Positions 17,811 to 26,551 of a DNA stretch of 64,000 bases are shown piece by piece. The position numbers and the translations under genes were made by a program. A model generated the notes under the pieces. The model worked only from the letters and a program-made list of their open reading frames with translations, was not told the DNA's origin and searched no databases. Numbering within the stretch: the first letter of the stretch is position 1; each line of letters starts with the position of its first letter. The DNA is from Cupriavidus lacunae. Lineage in GTDB: Bacteria; Pseudomonadota; Gammaproteobacteria; Burkholderiales; Burkholderiaceae. The stretch is taken from the NCBI RefSeq assembly GCF_003353055.1, contig NZ_QKWJ01000007.1, positions 62,001-126,000 on the forward strand, read 5' to 3'.

Positions 17811-18587
17811 GTGAGCATTCTTGAAGGCGTGGAAAGCGTGCTGGACATGTTCGGGCATGACCGGCACGAAATCACTTTCAACGATGTCCTGGACGAACTG
17901 GGCCTGGCCAAGAGCTCGGCCTCGCGCCTGCTCGCCCAGATGGTGCGCTACCGCCTGCTGGAATTGCAGCCGTCCACGCGGCGATATCGCCCCGGCACCC
18001 TGGTGATCCGCGCGGCGCAGGCGGCAACGCAGGCGCATCCCTTCGACGAGCAATGCCGCGAGATCCTGGCGACGTTGTCCGATGCCACGGGCTTCACTGC
18101 CTACCTGTCGATGCTCGACGGCACCGACACCGTCGTGCTGCAACGCCTGAACGGCAGCAACCCGGTGCAGGTGCTGTCGCCGCCCGGCGCACGCCGACCG
18201 GCCTTCACCACGGCAATGGGCCGGGTCCTGCTGTCGCGCCTGCCCGAGACTGAATTCAGCGCGCGCTACGCCGGTGCCCGCAAGCTGCCGGATGCGCCCG
18301 CCGGCTGTCCCGCCACCGTCACCGAATTGCGCGAACGCGTGGCCACGGCCCGCAGCGAGCGCAGCGCCATCGCCGTGAACGAAGGCATGCCCGGCATCGG
18401 CGCCGTCGCCACCACGCTGGCAGACCCGCTCTCGGGGGACGTGCGCGGGCTGTGCCTGTCGTTCACCGCGATGCAGGTCAGCCAGGCCCAGGCCCGGGCG
18501 CTGCGCGAAACGCTGGTGCAAGCCGTAGCACCGGCGGGACAGCGCCTCGGCGACCCGCTCTGGCTTGACGCCGCCTCGCTTAACTAG
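17811..18587 (+). CDS. IclR family transcriptional regulator
   Basis: A 258-residue protein with an N-terminal winged helix (SILEGVESVLDMFG, then ITFNDVLDELGLAKSSASRL, residues about 2-50) and a C-terminal IclR ligand domain with FTTAMGRVLLSRLPE, residues about 150-165, and GMPGIGAVATTLADP. The start is GTG 17811 with GGAG seven bases upstream; a longer frame to TTG 17730 would run through the operator palindrome. It is the first gene of a co-directional cluster with pepE, DUF1177, aroM and a Bug protein, and is its probable regulator. Confidence 0.88.
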   Translation: MSILEGVESVLDMFGHDRHEITFNDVLDELGLAKSSASRLLAQMVRYRLLELQPSTRRYRPGTLVIRAAQAATQAHPFDEQCREILATLSDATGFTAYLSMLDGTDTVVLQRLNGSNPVQVLSPPGARRPAFTTAMGRVLLSRLPETEFSARYAGARKLPDAPAGCPATVTELRERVATARSERSAIAVNEGMPGIGAVATTLADPLSGDVRGLCLSFTAMQVSQAQARALRETLVQAVAPAGQRLGDPLWLDAASLN

Positions 18588-18605
18588 ACACCGCCGAAAG
18601 TACCC

Positions 18606-19310
18606 ATGGAACTCCTGTTACTCAGCAACTCCAGCAGCGATGCCGGCTACCTGGTCCACGCCCAGGCGGCGATCCGCGAACTGGCCGATGGGCGCAAGAC
18701 TGCCTGCTTCATCCCTTTCGCCGGCGTCACACGCGACTGGGACACATACGAAACCCTGGTCCGCGACGCCTTCGCGCCGACCGGCATCGCGGTGCAATCA
18801 CTGCACCGGCTGGCCGAGCCGGCCGAGGCCGCGCGCGCCATCGATGCGGCCGAACTGATCGTCGTTGGCGGCGGCAACACCTTCCGCTTGCTGCAGTGCC
18901 TGCGCGAGCGCGGCTTGCTGGCGGCCATCGCGGCACAGGTGCGATCGGGTGCGGCGCGCTATATCGGCTGGAGCGCCGGCGCCAACCTGGCCTGCCCGAC
19001 CATCAGCACCACCAACGACATGCCGGTGGCCGATCCCGGCGGCCTGGATGCACTCGCACTGGTCCCGTTCCAGATCAATCCACACTACTTCAACCTTGTG
19101 GTGCCCGGCTTCCGCGGCGAAACGCGCGACCAGCGCCTTGCCGAATTCACCGTGCTGAAGCCAGAAATGCCAGTGCTGGGCCTGCCCGAAGGCAACTGGC
19201 TGCGCATCTCGAATGATCGCATCGAGATGGGTGGTGCCCATGCCGCGCGATGGTTCAAGGGCGCGGACATTACCGACGTCCAGCCCGGCGCGCTGTCGCT
19301 GCCGCGCTGA
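18606..19310 (+). CDS. pepE: peptidase E (S51 alpha-aspartyl dipeptidase)
   Basis: A 234-residue cytosolic serine peptidase. GGGNTF (88-93) and the nucleophile motif GWSAGAN with Ser123 are intact, and Asp138 and His160 (in NPHYF) align with the catalytic Asp135 and His157 of the E. coli enzyme at constant offset. PepE cleaves dipeptides with N-terminal aspartate. It follows the iclR-type gene by 18 bases. The downstream DUF1177 and AroM-family genes suggest that its substrate here is a special Asp-containing compound rather than bulk peptides, which is inference. Confidence 0.88.
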   Translation: MELLLLSNSSSDAGYLVHAQAAIRELADGRKTACFIPFAGVTRDWDTYETLVRDAFAPTGIAVQSLHRLAEPAEAARAIDAAELIVVGGGNTFRLLQCLRERGLLAAIAAQVRSGAARYIGWSAGANLACPTISTTNDMPVADPGGLDALALVPFQINPHYFNLVVPGFRGETRDQRLAEFTVLKPEMPVLGLPEGNWLRISNDRIEMGGAHAARWFKGADITDVQPGALSLPR

Positions 19311-19366
19311 ATCTGCCGGCCTGAGCCCCGGCGTACGGCCCCCCCAGCCCCAGGAAGTGAATCAAG

Positions 19367-20290
19367 ATGTCAATCAAGCAGGTTATTGAATCGATCGAGC
19401 TGCTGTCGGCAGCGAATGTCGACGGCGAAGCCGTCGCCTCGCTGCTGCGTGCGCGCGGCGTGGACGATGTCACCGTCACGCGCGTGGAAGAGAACGGCCT
19501 CTACACGGATTTCCTCGCCTGCACGGTCCCCGGGCAGAACCCGGATGCGCCCGCGCTGGGCGTGGTGGGCCGGCTGGGCGGCGTCGGTGCGCGCCCTGCC
19601 GTGACGGGCCTGGTGTCCGATGCCGACGGCGCCATCGTGGCGGTCGCCACCGCCCTGAAGCTGGCCGACATGGCCGCCGGCGGTGACGTGCTGGCCGGTC
19701 CTGTGCGCATCCATACCCACATCTGCCCACACGCCGCCACGCGGCCGCACCAGCCGGTGCCAATGATGAAATCGCCCTTTGCGATGCGCACGATGATGTC
19801 GCACGAGGTGCACCCGCGCATGGCGGCGATCCTGTCGGTTGACACCACGCGCGGCAACCGCTTCGTCAACCGCCGCGGCGTGGCGCTGACGCCGGTGGCC
19901 AAGGAAGGCTGGCTGCTGCGCCTGCCGGAGCGGATGCTGGACCTGATGGGATGGGTCAGTGGCGAACTGCCGATGGTGTTGCCGTTGACCACCCAGGACA
20001 TCACGCCGTACGAGAACGGTCTGTGGCATGTCAATTCGATCATGCAGCCCGCCATCGTGACCCCTGCCCCGGTCGTAGGCGTGGCGCTGACCGCGCAGAC
20101 CACGGTGCCGGGGTGCGCAACCGGCGTCACCAACGCCTTCGACATCGACGTGGCGACGCGCTTCTGCATCGAGGTCGCAAAGCAGTTCGGCCAGGGCCAG
20201 TGCGACTTCTACGATGCAGCCGAGTGGGCCGAGCTGCAGCGCCGCTATGGCTCATTGGCGCACCTGCAGACCGTGGGAGCCGAGGCATGA
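19367..20290 (+). CDS. DUF1177 family protein
   Basis: A 307-residue protein of unknown function. The family call comes from overall sequence pattern and from its position next to AroM and PepE, a grouping I recall from other genomes. Visible features are a His cluster HTHICPH (116-122), then RPHQPVPMMKSPF and SHEVHPRMAAILSVDTTRG, which could bind a metal or phosphate. No signal peptide or membrane helix is seen. AGGAAGTGA precedes ATG 19367. Its stop overlaps the start of the aroM-family gene (ATGA), implying coupled translation. Confidence 0.78.
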   Translation: MSIKQVIESIELLSAANVDGEAVASLLRARGVDDVTVTRVEENGLYTDFLACTVPGQNPDAPALGVVGRLGGVGARPAVTGLVSDADGAIVAVATALKLADMAAGGDVLAGPVRIHTHICPHAATRPHQPVPMMKSPFAMRTMMSHEVHPRMAAILSVDTTRGNRFVNRRGVALTPVAKEGWLLRLPERMLDLMGWVSGELPMVLPLTTQDITPYENGLWHVNSIMQPAIVTPAPVVGVALTAQTTVPGCATGVTNAFDIDVATRFCIEVAKQFGQGQCDFYDAAEWAELQRRYGSLAHLQTVGAEA

Positions 20291-20985
20291 GCGCCGCCGC
20301 CCCACGCCAGCCGCGCGTGGCCTTCGTCACCATCGGGCAGGCGCCCAGGACCGACATAGTCCCGCAGATGGTTGACGACCTGGGCCTGGCGGCGACGGTG
20401 GAAGAGTTCGGCATCCTGGATGCGCTGAACCGCGAAGACATTGCCGCGCTGGCGCCCGCGCCCGGCGAATACCGGTTCGCCAGCCGCCTGCGTGACGGCA
20501 CGCAGGCGGTGATGGGCAAGCCGGTGGCCGAAGCCATGCTGGCCCGGCTGATGACCTCGCTGGACGACGGCCGCTTCGATGCACTGGTGCCACTATGCAC
20601 CGGCACCGCGCTGCCGCCGATGCGCACGCTGGTCATCGAACCGCAGCAGGTGGTGGACCACCTGACCGTGGCGCTGGCACAGGGCTGCAAGCGGCTCGGC
20701 ATCGTGTTGCCGCTGGAGGCCCAGGTGAGCGGCTTCCATCTGATCCAGCCCGTGCCCTGCGAACTGCGCGTCACGCATGCCTCGCCCTACACCGACGCAA
20801 GCACCGATCGCTTCGCGCAGGCAGGCGAGACGCTGCGCGGCTGCGACCTGGTGGTGATGCACTGCATGGGCTACACCGAAGCCATGCGGGCCGAGGTGGC
20901 GCGCCATGCCGGCGCCCCGGTGCTGCTCTCCAACCGCATGGTGGCAACGCTGCTGCGTCAGGTGCTGGCTGGTGCCGCCGCCTGA
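20287..20985 (+). CDS. AroM family protein (Asp/Glu racemase-like fold candidate)
   Basis: A 232-residue protein matching AroM in start (RVAFVTIGQAPRTDIVPQM) and in VPLCTGTALPP and VVMHCMGYTEAMR. The two cysteines Cys104 and Cys193 sit in positions that resemble the paired catalytic cysteines of aspartate/glutamate racemase superfamily enzymes; this comparison is mine, and AroM itself has no proven activity. ATG 20287 overlaps the preceding stop by four bases. Fixed linkage to PepE and DUF1177 suggests they act in one short pathway. Confidence 0.82.
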   Translation: MSAAAPRQPRVAFVTIGQAPRTDIVPQMVDDLGLAATVEEFGILDALNREDIAALAPAPGEYRFASRLRDGTQAVMGKPVAEAMLARLMTSLDDGRFDALVPLCTGTALPPMRTLVIEPQQVVDHLTVALAQGCKRLGIVLPLEAQVSGFHLIQPVPCELRVTHASPYTDASTDRFAQAGETLRGCDLVVMHCMGYTEAMRAEVARHAGAPVLLSNRMVATLLRQVLAGAAA

Positions 20986-21069
20986 ATCAGGGCAAGAAGC
21001 GCATGCATTTTCGGGTAAGGGCAAGCCCGCTGACAGATTGTCCATGACACAGCTGGGGTGGAAGTCATA

Positions 21070-22062
21070 ATGGAAAAGGTAGCGAAGTGGATGGTGCCGC
21101 TGGTGCGCGGCATGATGTGGATGAGCGTGGGCGCGGCGGTGATCCCGGGCGCGCAGGCGCAGGAGTGGAAGCCGACCAAGCCGGTGCGCCTGCTGGTGGG
21201 CTTTGCACCCGGCGGCTCGGCTGATCTGCTGGCGCGCCTGGTGCAGGCGCCGCTGTCGGAAAGCCTGGGGGTGCCGATCGTGGTGGAGAACGTGCCGGGC
21301 GCGGGCGGCAATATCGCCGCCGACAAGCTGGCCAAGGCACCGGCCGACGGCTACACCATCGGCATGGGCGCAGCCGGCGCGATGACGGTGACGCACCTGC
21401 TCAACTCCAAGGGCACGCCGTACAAGGTGGATGATTTCACGCCCGTCGCCATGCTGGCCACGCAGCCGAATGTCGTGATCGTCAATCCGGCCCTGCCGGT
21501 CAAGACCATGGCCGACTTCGTCGCCTACGTCAAAAAGACGCCGCAGGTCACCTACGGCACCGCCGGCGTCGGCACGTCGAATCACCTGATTGCAGAGACC
21601 ATGCTGCACCGCCTTGGCATCGACATGGTTCATGCGCCGTACAAGGGCGCCACCCCGGTGATCACCGACCTGATGGGCGGCCATATCGCCATGACGGTCG
21701 ACAACATCACCACCGCGGCAACGCTGGCCAAGACCGGCAAGGTCAAGGCCCTGGCCGTCACCAGCAGCAAGCGTTCGCCCTTGTTGCCGGAAGTGCCGAC
21801 GCTTGCCGAGAGCGGCCTGAAGGACTTCAACATGCCGACCTGGCAGGGCATCTTCGGGCCAAAGGACCTGCCGAAGGCGATCGTGGCACGCTACAACCAG
21901 GCGCTGATCAAGGCGCTGGCGAACCCGGAAGTCAGGAAGAAGATGGCGGAATTCGGCTCCGAACCCGTGGGCGATACCCCGGAGCATTTCGCCGGGTTCC
22001 TCGCTCAGGACCGGAAGATGTGGGCCGACGTCATCAAGACGGCCAAGGTCACGCTCGAGTAG
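21070..22062 (+). CDS. Bug family periplasmic solute-binding protein (TctC-like)
   Basis: A 330-residue secreted binding protein with a signal peptide ending AQAQEW near residue 31. The Bug family signatures are present: KPVRLLVGFAPGGSADLLAR, then VVENVPGAGGNIAADKLAKA, ADGYTIGMG and APYKGATPVITDLMGG. Such proteins capture carboxylates, nicotinate-like or amino-acid ligands for a TctAB transporter. No tctA or tctB gene is nearby, as is common for the large orphan Bug sets of Burkholderiales. ATG 21070 has GTGGAAG upstream. It probably supplies the substrate of the PepE-DUF1177-AroM cluster. Confidence 0.9.
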   Translation: MEKVAKWMVPLVRGMMWMSVGAAVIPGAQAQEWKPTKPVRLLVGFAPGGSADLLARLVQAPLSESLGVPIVVENVPGAGGNIAADKLAKAPADGYTIGMGAAGAMTVTHLLNSKGTPYKVDDFTPVAMLATQPNVVIVNPALPVKTMADFVAYVKKTPQVTYGTAGVGTSNHLIAETMLHRLGIDMVHAPYKGATPVITDLMGGHIAMTVDNITTAATLAKTGKVKALAVTSSKRSPLLPEVPTLAESGLKDFNMPTWQGIFGPKDLPKAIVARYNQALIKALANPEVRKKMAEFGSEPVGDTPEHFAGFLAQDRKMWADVIKTAKVTLE

Positions 22063-22070
22063 TTGCCGAC

Positions 22071-22092
22071 GGGGCGCGCGCTTGCGCCCCTT
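22071..22092. terminator. weak stem-loop between the Bug gene and truB
   Basis: GGGGCGC (22071-22077) pairs with GCGCCCC (22084-22090) with only two T residues after it. It lies between two convergent genes. It may act as a terminator, though without a proper T-run. Confidence 0.4.
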
Positions 22093-22099
22093 GCGCAAG

Positions 22100-23047
22100 T
22101 TACAGCTTGACCAGCCGCTCCGGCCGCAACGCGCCTTCGCGCATGCGCGCCACGCCCAGCAGGCGCGCTGGCGCGCCGGCGTAGACGCGCGCCAGCGCAT
22201 CCTCGGCCAGTTGGGTGCCGGCCGGCAGGTCGCGCTGGGCAATGCGCTGGCCCTGCAGGAAACGCCCTGCCGCGGCATCATCCAGATGCACGGGCACGCA
22301 TTTCTGCAGCAACGCATCCACCGGGGCCAGCATGGCCGGACGTTGCAGGTCATCCTGCTGTTCGATCTGTGCCAGCGTCACCGCGCCGTCCAGCGTCAGG
22401 TCGCCCACGGCGATCCGGCGCAGTCCGGTCAGGTGCGCGCCACAGCCCAGCGCTTCGCCGATGTCCTCGGCCAGCGTGCGGATATAGGTGCCCTTGCTGC
22501 ATGTCACCCGCATCGTGAACGACGGGGCATCGGGCAAGGCACAGTCCAGCAGCGCGATCGCATGGATGGTGACGCGGCGCGCCGCGCGCTCAACGGTCTG
22601 GCCGGCACGCGCGTATTCGTACAACGGACGGCCATCCTTCTTCAGCGCCGAATGCATCGGCGGCACCTGCTCGATCTCGCCCAGGAAACCTGCAAGCGCC
22701 CGCTCCACCGCGGCGCGGTCGCAGGTGACCTCGCGCACGTCAAGCAACTCGCCTTCGGCGTCACCGGTGCTCGAGCGCGCGCCCAGGCGCACTTCGGCGT
22801 CATAGGTCTTGTCCGCCTCCAGCAGGTCCTGCGAGAACTTGGTGGCCTCGCCGAAGCACAGCGGCAGCAGCCCGGTGGCAAGCGGGTCCAGCGTGCCGGT
22901 ATGCCCGGCCTTGGTTGCACGCAGGAGACGCTTGGCGCGCACCAGTGCGTCGTTGGACGACAGGCCCAGCGGCTTGTCGAGCAGCAGCACACCATGGACC
23001 TCGCGACGCGGCAGACGCGGCGGACGGTTGGCGTTGGAATCGGTCAT
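22100..23047 (-). CDS. truB: tRNA pseudouridine(55) synthase
   Basis: A 315-residue enzyme. The catalytic motif GHTGTLDPLATG, which holds the nucleophilic Asp, lies at about residues 48-59, with LLDKPLGLSSNDAL before it and the C-terminal TruB/PUA-like extension after it. It makes pseudouridine 55 in the T-loop of tRNAs. It is the last gene of the rimP-nusA-infB-rbfA-truB run and follows rbfA by about 90 bases. Confidence 0.96.
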   Translation of the reverse strand: MTDSNANRPPRLPRREVHGVLLLDKPLGLSSNDALVRAKRLLRATKAGHTGTLDPLATGLLPLCFGEATKFSQDLLEADKTYDAEVRLGARSSTGDAEGELLDVREVTCDRAAVERALAGFLGEIEQVPPMHSALKKDGRPLYEYARAGQTVERAARRVTIHAIALLDCALPDAPSFTMRVTCSKGTYIRTLAEDIGEALGCGAHLTGLRRIAVGDLTLDGAVTLAQIEQQDDLQRPAMLAPVDALLQKCVPVHLDDAAAGRFLQGQRIAQRDLPAGTQLAEDALARVYAGAPARLLGVARMREGALRPERLVKL

Positions 23048-23139
23048 CGGGAGAAAGCGGGAGGAAGCTGAAGGCGACGATGCGGCGCGAATGGAGGCCG
23101 CAGCAAGCTAGCCCATGCCAGGCGGCATGGGTGCCGGCA

Positions 23140-23508
23140 TCAGTCGTCTTTCGAACGCGTGGCGTTCGCTTCGTTGATCAGCTTGGACATCTCGATCGCG
23201 TGTTCGACCGAAGTGTCGTGGAAAAAGCGCAGCGTCGGCACGGTATGGATATGCAGGCGCTTGTACAGCAGCGAGTGCAGGTAGCCTGACTTTTCATTCA
23301 GGATGGCTTCCGCTTCGGCGGCTTCGGCGCCCAGCACGGTGAAATACACCTTGGCGTGCGCATAGTCGGGCGTCAGCGTGACCGACTGCAGCGTGACCAG
23401 GCCGAGGCGCGGGTCGCGCAGTTCGCGCTGGATCATCTCGGCCAGGTCCTTCTGGATCTGGTCGGAGATGCGGAGATTGCGGGAGGAGATATTGCCTTTC
23501 TTGGCCAT
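23140..23508 (-). CDS. rbfA: 30S ribosome-binding factor RbfA
   Basis: A 122-residue KH-fold protein of normal length. It starts [20 protein letters not shown] and contains [19 protein letters not shown] and [16 protein letters not shown]. RbfA helps mature the 5' end of 16S rRNA and is needed at low temperature. It lies 60 bases after infB with a stable stem-loop between them. Confidence 0.96.
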   Translation of the reverse strand: MAKKGNISSRNLRISDQIQKDLAEMIQRELRDPRLGLVTLQSVTLTPDYAHAKVYFTVLGAEAAEAEAILNEKSGYLHSLLYKRLHIHTVPTLRFFHDTSVEHAIEMSKLINEANATRSKDD

Positions 23509-23531
23509 TCAGTTACGTCTAGTCGAGATGA

Positions 23532-23557
23532 CAACGGCAGGCCGAAGCCTGCCGTTG
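23532..23557 (-). other. intergenic stem-loop with UUCG tetraloop
   Basis: CAACGGCAGGC pairs perfectly with GCCTGCCGTTG over 11 bp; read on the minus strand the loop is UUCG closed by C-G, a very stable tetraloop. No T-run follows, so it is not a standard terminator. It lies between infB and rbfA and may be a processing or attenuation element. Confidence 0.7.
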
Positions 23558-23568
23558 CTTGCGACGCC

Positions 23569-26460
23569 TTACAGCGTACGCGCCACCTCTGTGATTTCGT
23601 ACACCTCGAGCTGGTCGCCTTCCTGAACATCGTTGAAGTTCTTGATCGACAAACCGCACTCGAAGCCTTGCTTGACTTCCTTGACGTCGTCCTTGAAGCG
23701 CTTGAGCGAATCCAGCTCGCCGTCGTGGATGACCACGTTGTTGCGCAGCACGCGCACCAGCGAGTTGCGCTTGACCAGGCCGTCGGTAACCATACAGCCG
23801 GCCACCGCACCGATCTTCGGCACGCGGAACACCTGGCGCACCTCGACCTGGCCGATGGTGGTTTCGCGCTTCTCCGGCGCCAGCATGCCCGACATCGCCG
23901 CCTTGATCTCGTCTACCGCATCGTAAATGATGTTGTAGTAGCGGATATCGATGCCGTTGTGCTCGGCCAGCTTGCGCGCACCAGCGTCGGCACGCACGTT
24001 GAAGCCGATGATGACCGCCTTCGAAGCCGTCGCCAGGTTGACGTCGGATTCGGAGATGCCACCCACGCCGCCGTGCACGATCTGCACGCGCACTTCGGCG
24101 GTCGACAGCTTCTGCAGCGACTGCACCAGCGCTTCCTGCGAACCCTGCACGTCGGCCTTGACGATCAACGGCAGCGTCTGGACTTCGCCTTCGGCCATCT
24201 GCTCAAGCATGTTCTCGAGCTTGGCGGCCTGTTGCTTGGCCAGCTTCACGTCGCGGAACTTGCCCTGGCGGAACAGCGCGATTTCACGTGCCTTGCGCTC
24301 GTCCGGCAGCACCAGCACTTCTTCACCGGCGGCAGGCACTTCCGACAGACCCTGGATTTCCACCGGGATCGACGGGCCGGCTTCCTTGGTCGGCTTGCCG
24401 TTCTCGTCCAGCATGGCACGCACGCGGCCGTAGGCGCTGCCAGCCAGGACCACATCGCCACGCTTGAGCGTGCCGCTGCTGACCAGGATGGTTGCGATCG
24501 GGCCCTTGCCCTTGTCCAGCTGGGCTTCCACCACCAGGCCCTTGGCCGGGGCATCCACCGGTGCCTTCAGCTCCAGCACTTCGGCCTGCAGCGAGACCTG
24601 CTCCAGCAGGTCTTCAATGCCTGCGCCGGTCTTGGCGGACACCGGCACGAACGGCGAATCGCCGCCGTATTCTTCCGGCACCACCTGCTCCGCCACCAGT
24701 TCCTGCTTGACGCGGTCCGGGTTGGCATCGGGCTTGTCGATCTTGTTGATCGCGACGACGATCGGCACACCGGCAGCCTTGGCATGCGCAATGGCTTCCT
24801 TGGTCTGCGGCATCACGCCGTCGTCGGCGGCAACCACCAGAATCACGATATCGGTCGCCTTGGCACCGCGGGCACGCATGGCCGTGAAGGCCTCGTGACC
24901 CGGGGTGTCCAGGAAGGTGATCACGCCGCGGTCGGTTTCCACGTGGTAGGCACCGATGTGCTGCGTAATGCCGCCGGCTTCGCCCGCGGCCACCTTGGTG
25001 CGGCGGATGTAATCCAGCAGCGAGGTCTTACCGTGGTCGACGTGACCCATCACCGTCACCACCGGCGGACGCGGCAGCAGTTCGGCGTCGGTGTGGTCTT
25101 CGCCGTCCACGACCAGCAGGGCTTCCGGATCGTCCAGCTTGGCGGCATGCGCCTTGTGGCCCATTTCTTCCACCACGATCATGGCGGTTTCCTGGTCCAG
25201 CACCTGGTTGATGGTCACCATCTGGCCGAGCTTCATCATCTGCTTGATGACCTCGGATGCCTTGACGGCCATCTTGTGCGCCAGGTCGGCCACGGAGACG
25301 GTTTCCGGCACGTGCACTTCACGCACGACCGGCTCGGTCGGCGCCTGGAAGCTGCTGCGGCTGTCGTCATGCTGCTGCCTGCCGCCACGGCCACGCGGGC
25401 CACCGCGCCAACCGCCCACGCCACCCGACGTATCGCCGCGGGTCTTCAGGCCGCTGCCCTTCTTGCGGCTGCTGTCGTCCTGCCAGCCCGCCTTCACGAC
25501 CTTGCCCTTCTTGTCGGCGGTCGCCGTGGTCGTGGTCGTGGTCGTGGTGGCCGGCTTCTTGTCGTCTTTCTTCGCTTCCGTGGTCGCACCGGCCGGCTTG
25601 ACCGGCTTGTGCAGCGTACCGGTCTGCTCGGCCTTCTTTTCCTCGGCCTTGCGCTCGGACGGCGCCTTCAGCACGCGTGCCGGTGCGTTCAGCATCTGCT
25701 GGATCGCACGGGCCTCGGCTTCTGCAGCCTCGCGGCGCTTGCGGGCCGCGACTTCCTGCTCGGCACGGGCCTTGTCGGCGGCGGCCTTGGCCTCGTCGGC
25801 AGCCTTCTGCGCCTCGGCGCGTTCGGCGGTGACGCGGGCCTTCTCGTCCTCAGCCTTCTTGCGCGAGGAGTCTTCGTGGGCCTCGGTCACGGCGAGCGAT
25901 GCTGCAGCCTCTTCCTCCGCCTTGCGGGCGGCGAGTTCGGCCTGGCGGCGCTGTTCAGCCTCCAGTGCTTCCTGGCGGGCGCGGCGCTCGGCTTCCTCGC
26001 GCTCGGCAGCCTCGCGGGCGGCCTTGGCTTCAGCTTCCTGGCGCGCCAGCAGTTCTGCCTGCTGGCGTTCTTCCGCTTCGCGGTGTGCCTCATCGGCAGC
26101 GTCGACGACAGGCGCCTGCGCTTCGACCCCGTCGGCCTGGGCATCGTGCGCAGCTTCGTCGCGCTTGATCAGCACGCGCTTCTTGCGCACTTCTACCTGG
26201 ACCGTGCGGGTCTTGCCGGTGCCATCCGACTGGCGGATCTCGGAGGTTTCGCGCTTGGTCAGTGTGATCTTCTTGCGGGCGCTGTCGTCGGCCTGGCCGT
26301 GCGAGCGCTTCAGATAGTCCAGCAGCCTGGTCTTATCCGATTCCGTGATGATGTCTTCTGGCGTCGCTTTGCCCACCCCAGCCGCCTGCAATTGTTCCAG
26401 CAGGGCAGCTGCGCTGCGACTCAGTTCTGCGGCCAGTTGGGCAACTGTTGTGCTTGCCAT
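23569..26460 (-). CDS. infB: translation initiation factor IF-2
   Basis: A 963-residue factor. It has an N-terminal IF2_N domain (residues 1-55), a long charged Ala/Glu/Arg-rich coiled region (about 100-290), a Thr8 tract (near 320), then the GTPase domain with [21 protein letters not shown] and [13 protein letters not shown], and C-terminal domains ending [12 protein letters not shown]. It brings fMet-tRNA to the 30S subunit. It follows nusA by about 90 bases in the rimP-nusA-infB operon. The repetitive linker is longer than in E. coli. Confidence 0.97.
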   Translation of the reverse strand: MASTTVAQLAAELSRSAAALLEQLQAAGVGKATPEDIITESDKTRLLDYLKRSHGQADDSARKKITLTKRETSEIRQSDGTGKTRTVQVEVRKKRVLIKRDEAAHDAQADGVEAQAPVVDAADEAHREAEERQQAELLARQEAEAKAAREAAEREEAERRARQEALEAEQRRQAELAARKAEEEAAASLAVTEAHEDSSRKKAEDEKARVTAERAEAQKAADEAKAAADKARAEQEVAARKRREAAEAEARAIQQMLNAPARVLKAPSERKAEEKKAEQTGTLHKPVKPAGATTEAKKDDKKPATTTTTTTTATADKKGKVVKAGWQDDSSRKKGSGLKTRGDTSGGVGGWRGGPRGRGGRQQHDDSRSSFQAPTEPVVREVHVPETVSVADLAHKMAVKASEVIKQMMKLGQMVTINQVLDQETAMIVVEEMGHKAHAAKLDDPEALLVVDGEDHTDAELLPRPPVVTVMGHVDHGKTSLLDYIRRTKVAAGEAGGITQHIGAYHVETDRGVITFLDTPGHEAFTAMRARGAKATDIVILVVAADDGVMPQTKEAIAHAKAAGVPIVVAINKIDKPDANPDRVKQELVAEQVVPEEYGGDSPFVPVSAKTGAGIEDLLEQVSLQAEVLELKAPVDAPAKGLVVEAQLDKGKGPIATILVSSGTLKRGDVVLAGSAYGRVRAMLDENGKPTKEAGPSIPVEIQGLSEVPAAGEEVLVLPDERKAREIALFRQGKFRDVKLAKQQAAKLENMLEQMAEGEVQTLPLIVKADVQGSQEALVQSLQKLSTAEVRVQIVHGGVGGISESDVNLATASKAVIIGFNVRADAGARKLAEHNGIDIRYYNIIYDAVDEIKAAMSGMLAPEKRETTIGQVEVRQVFRVPKIGAVAGCMVTDGLVKRNSLVRVLRNNVVIHDGELDSLKRFKDDVKEVKQGFECGLSIKNFNDVQEGDQLEVYEITEVARTL
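25525..25548. repeat. hexanucleotide tandem repeat CGTGGT x4 within infB
   Basis: Four perfect copies of CGTGGT encode, on the minus strand, the eight-threonine tract in the IF-2 linker. Copy changes would keep the reading frame and only alter linker length. Confidence 0.85.
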
Positions 26461-26551
26461 TCAAACCCTTTCAATGCTTGGTTTCTACGTCGGGACAAAT
26501 TGTTGCGGAAAGCGCGCCCGGGCCAGTTGTAGGCCGGCCCGGCCGTGTCCC

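Noticed and set aside
23356..26532. Plus-strand open frame of about 1058 codons opposite infB
   Set aside because: It mirrors the infB codon pattern on the opposite strand and gives His/Arg/Leu-rich sequence with no motif; infB itself is certain.
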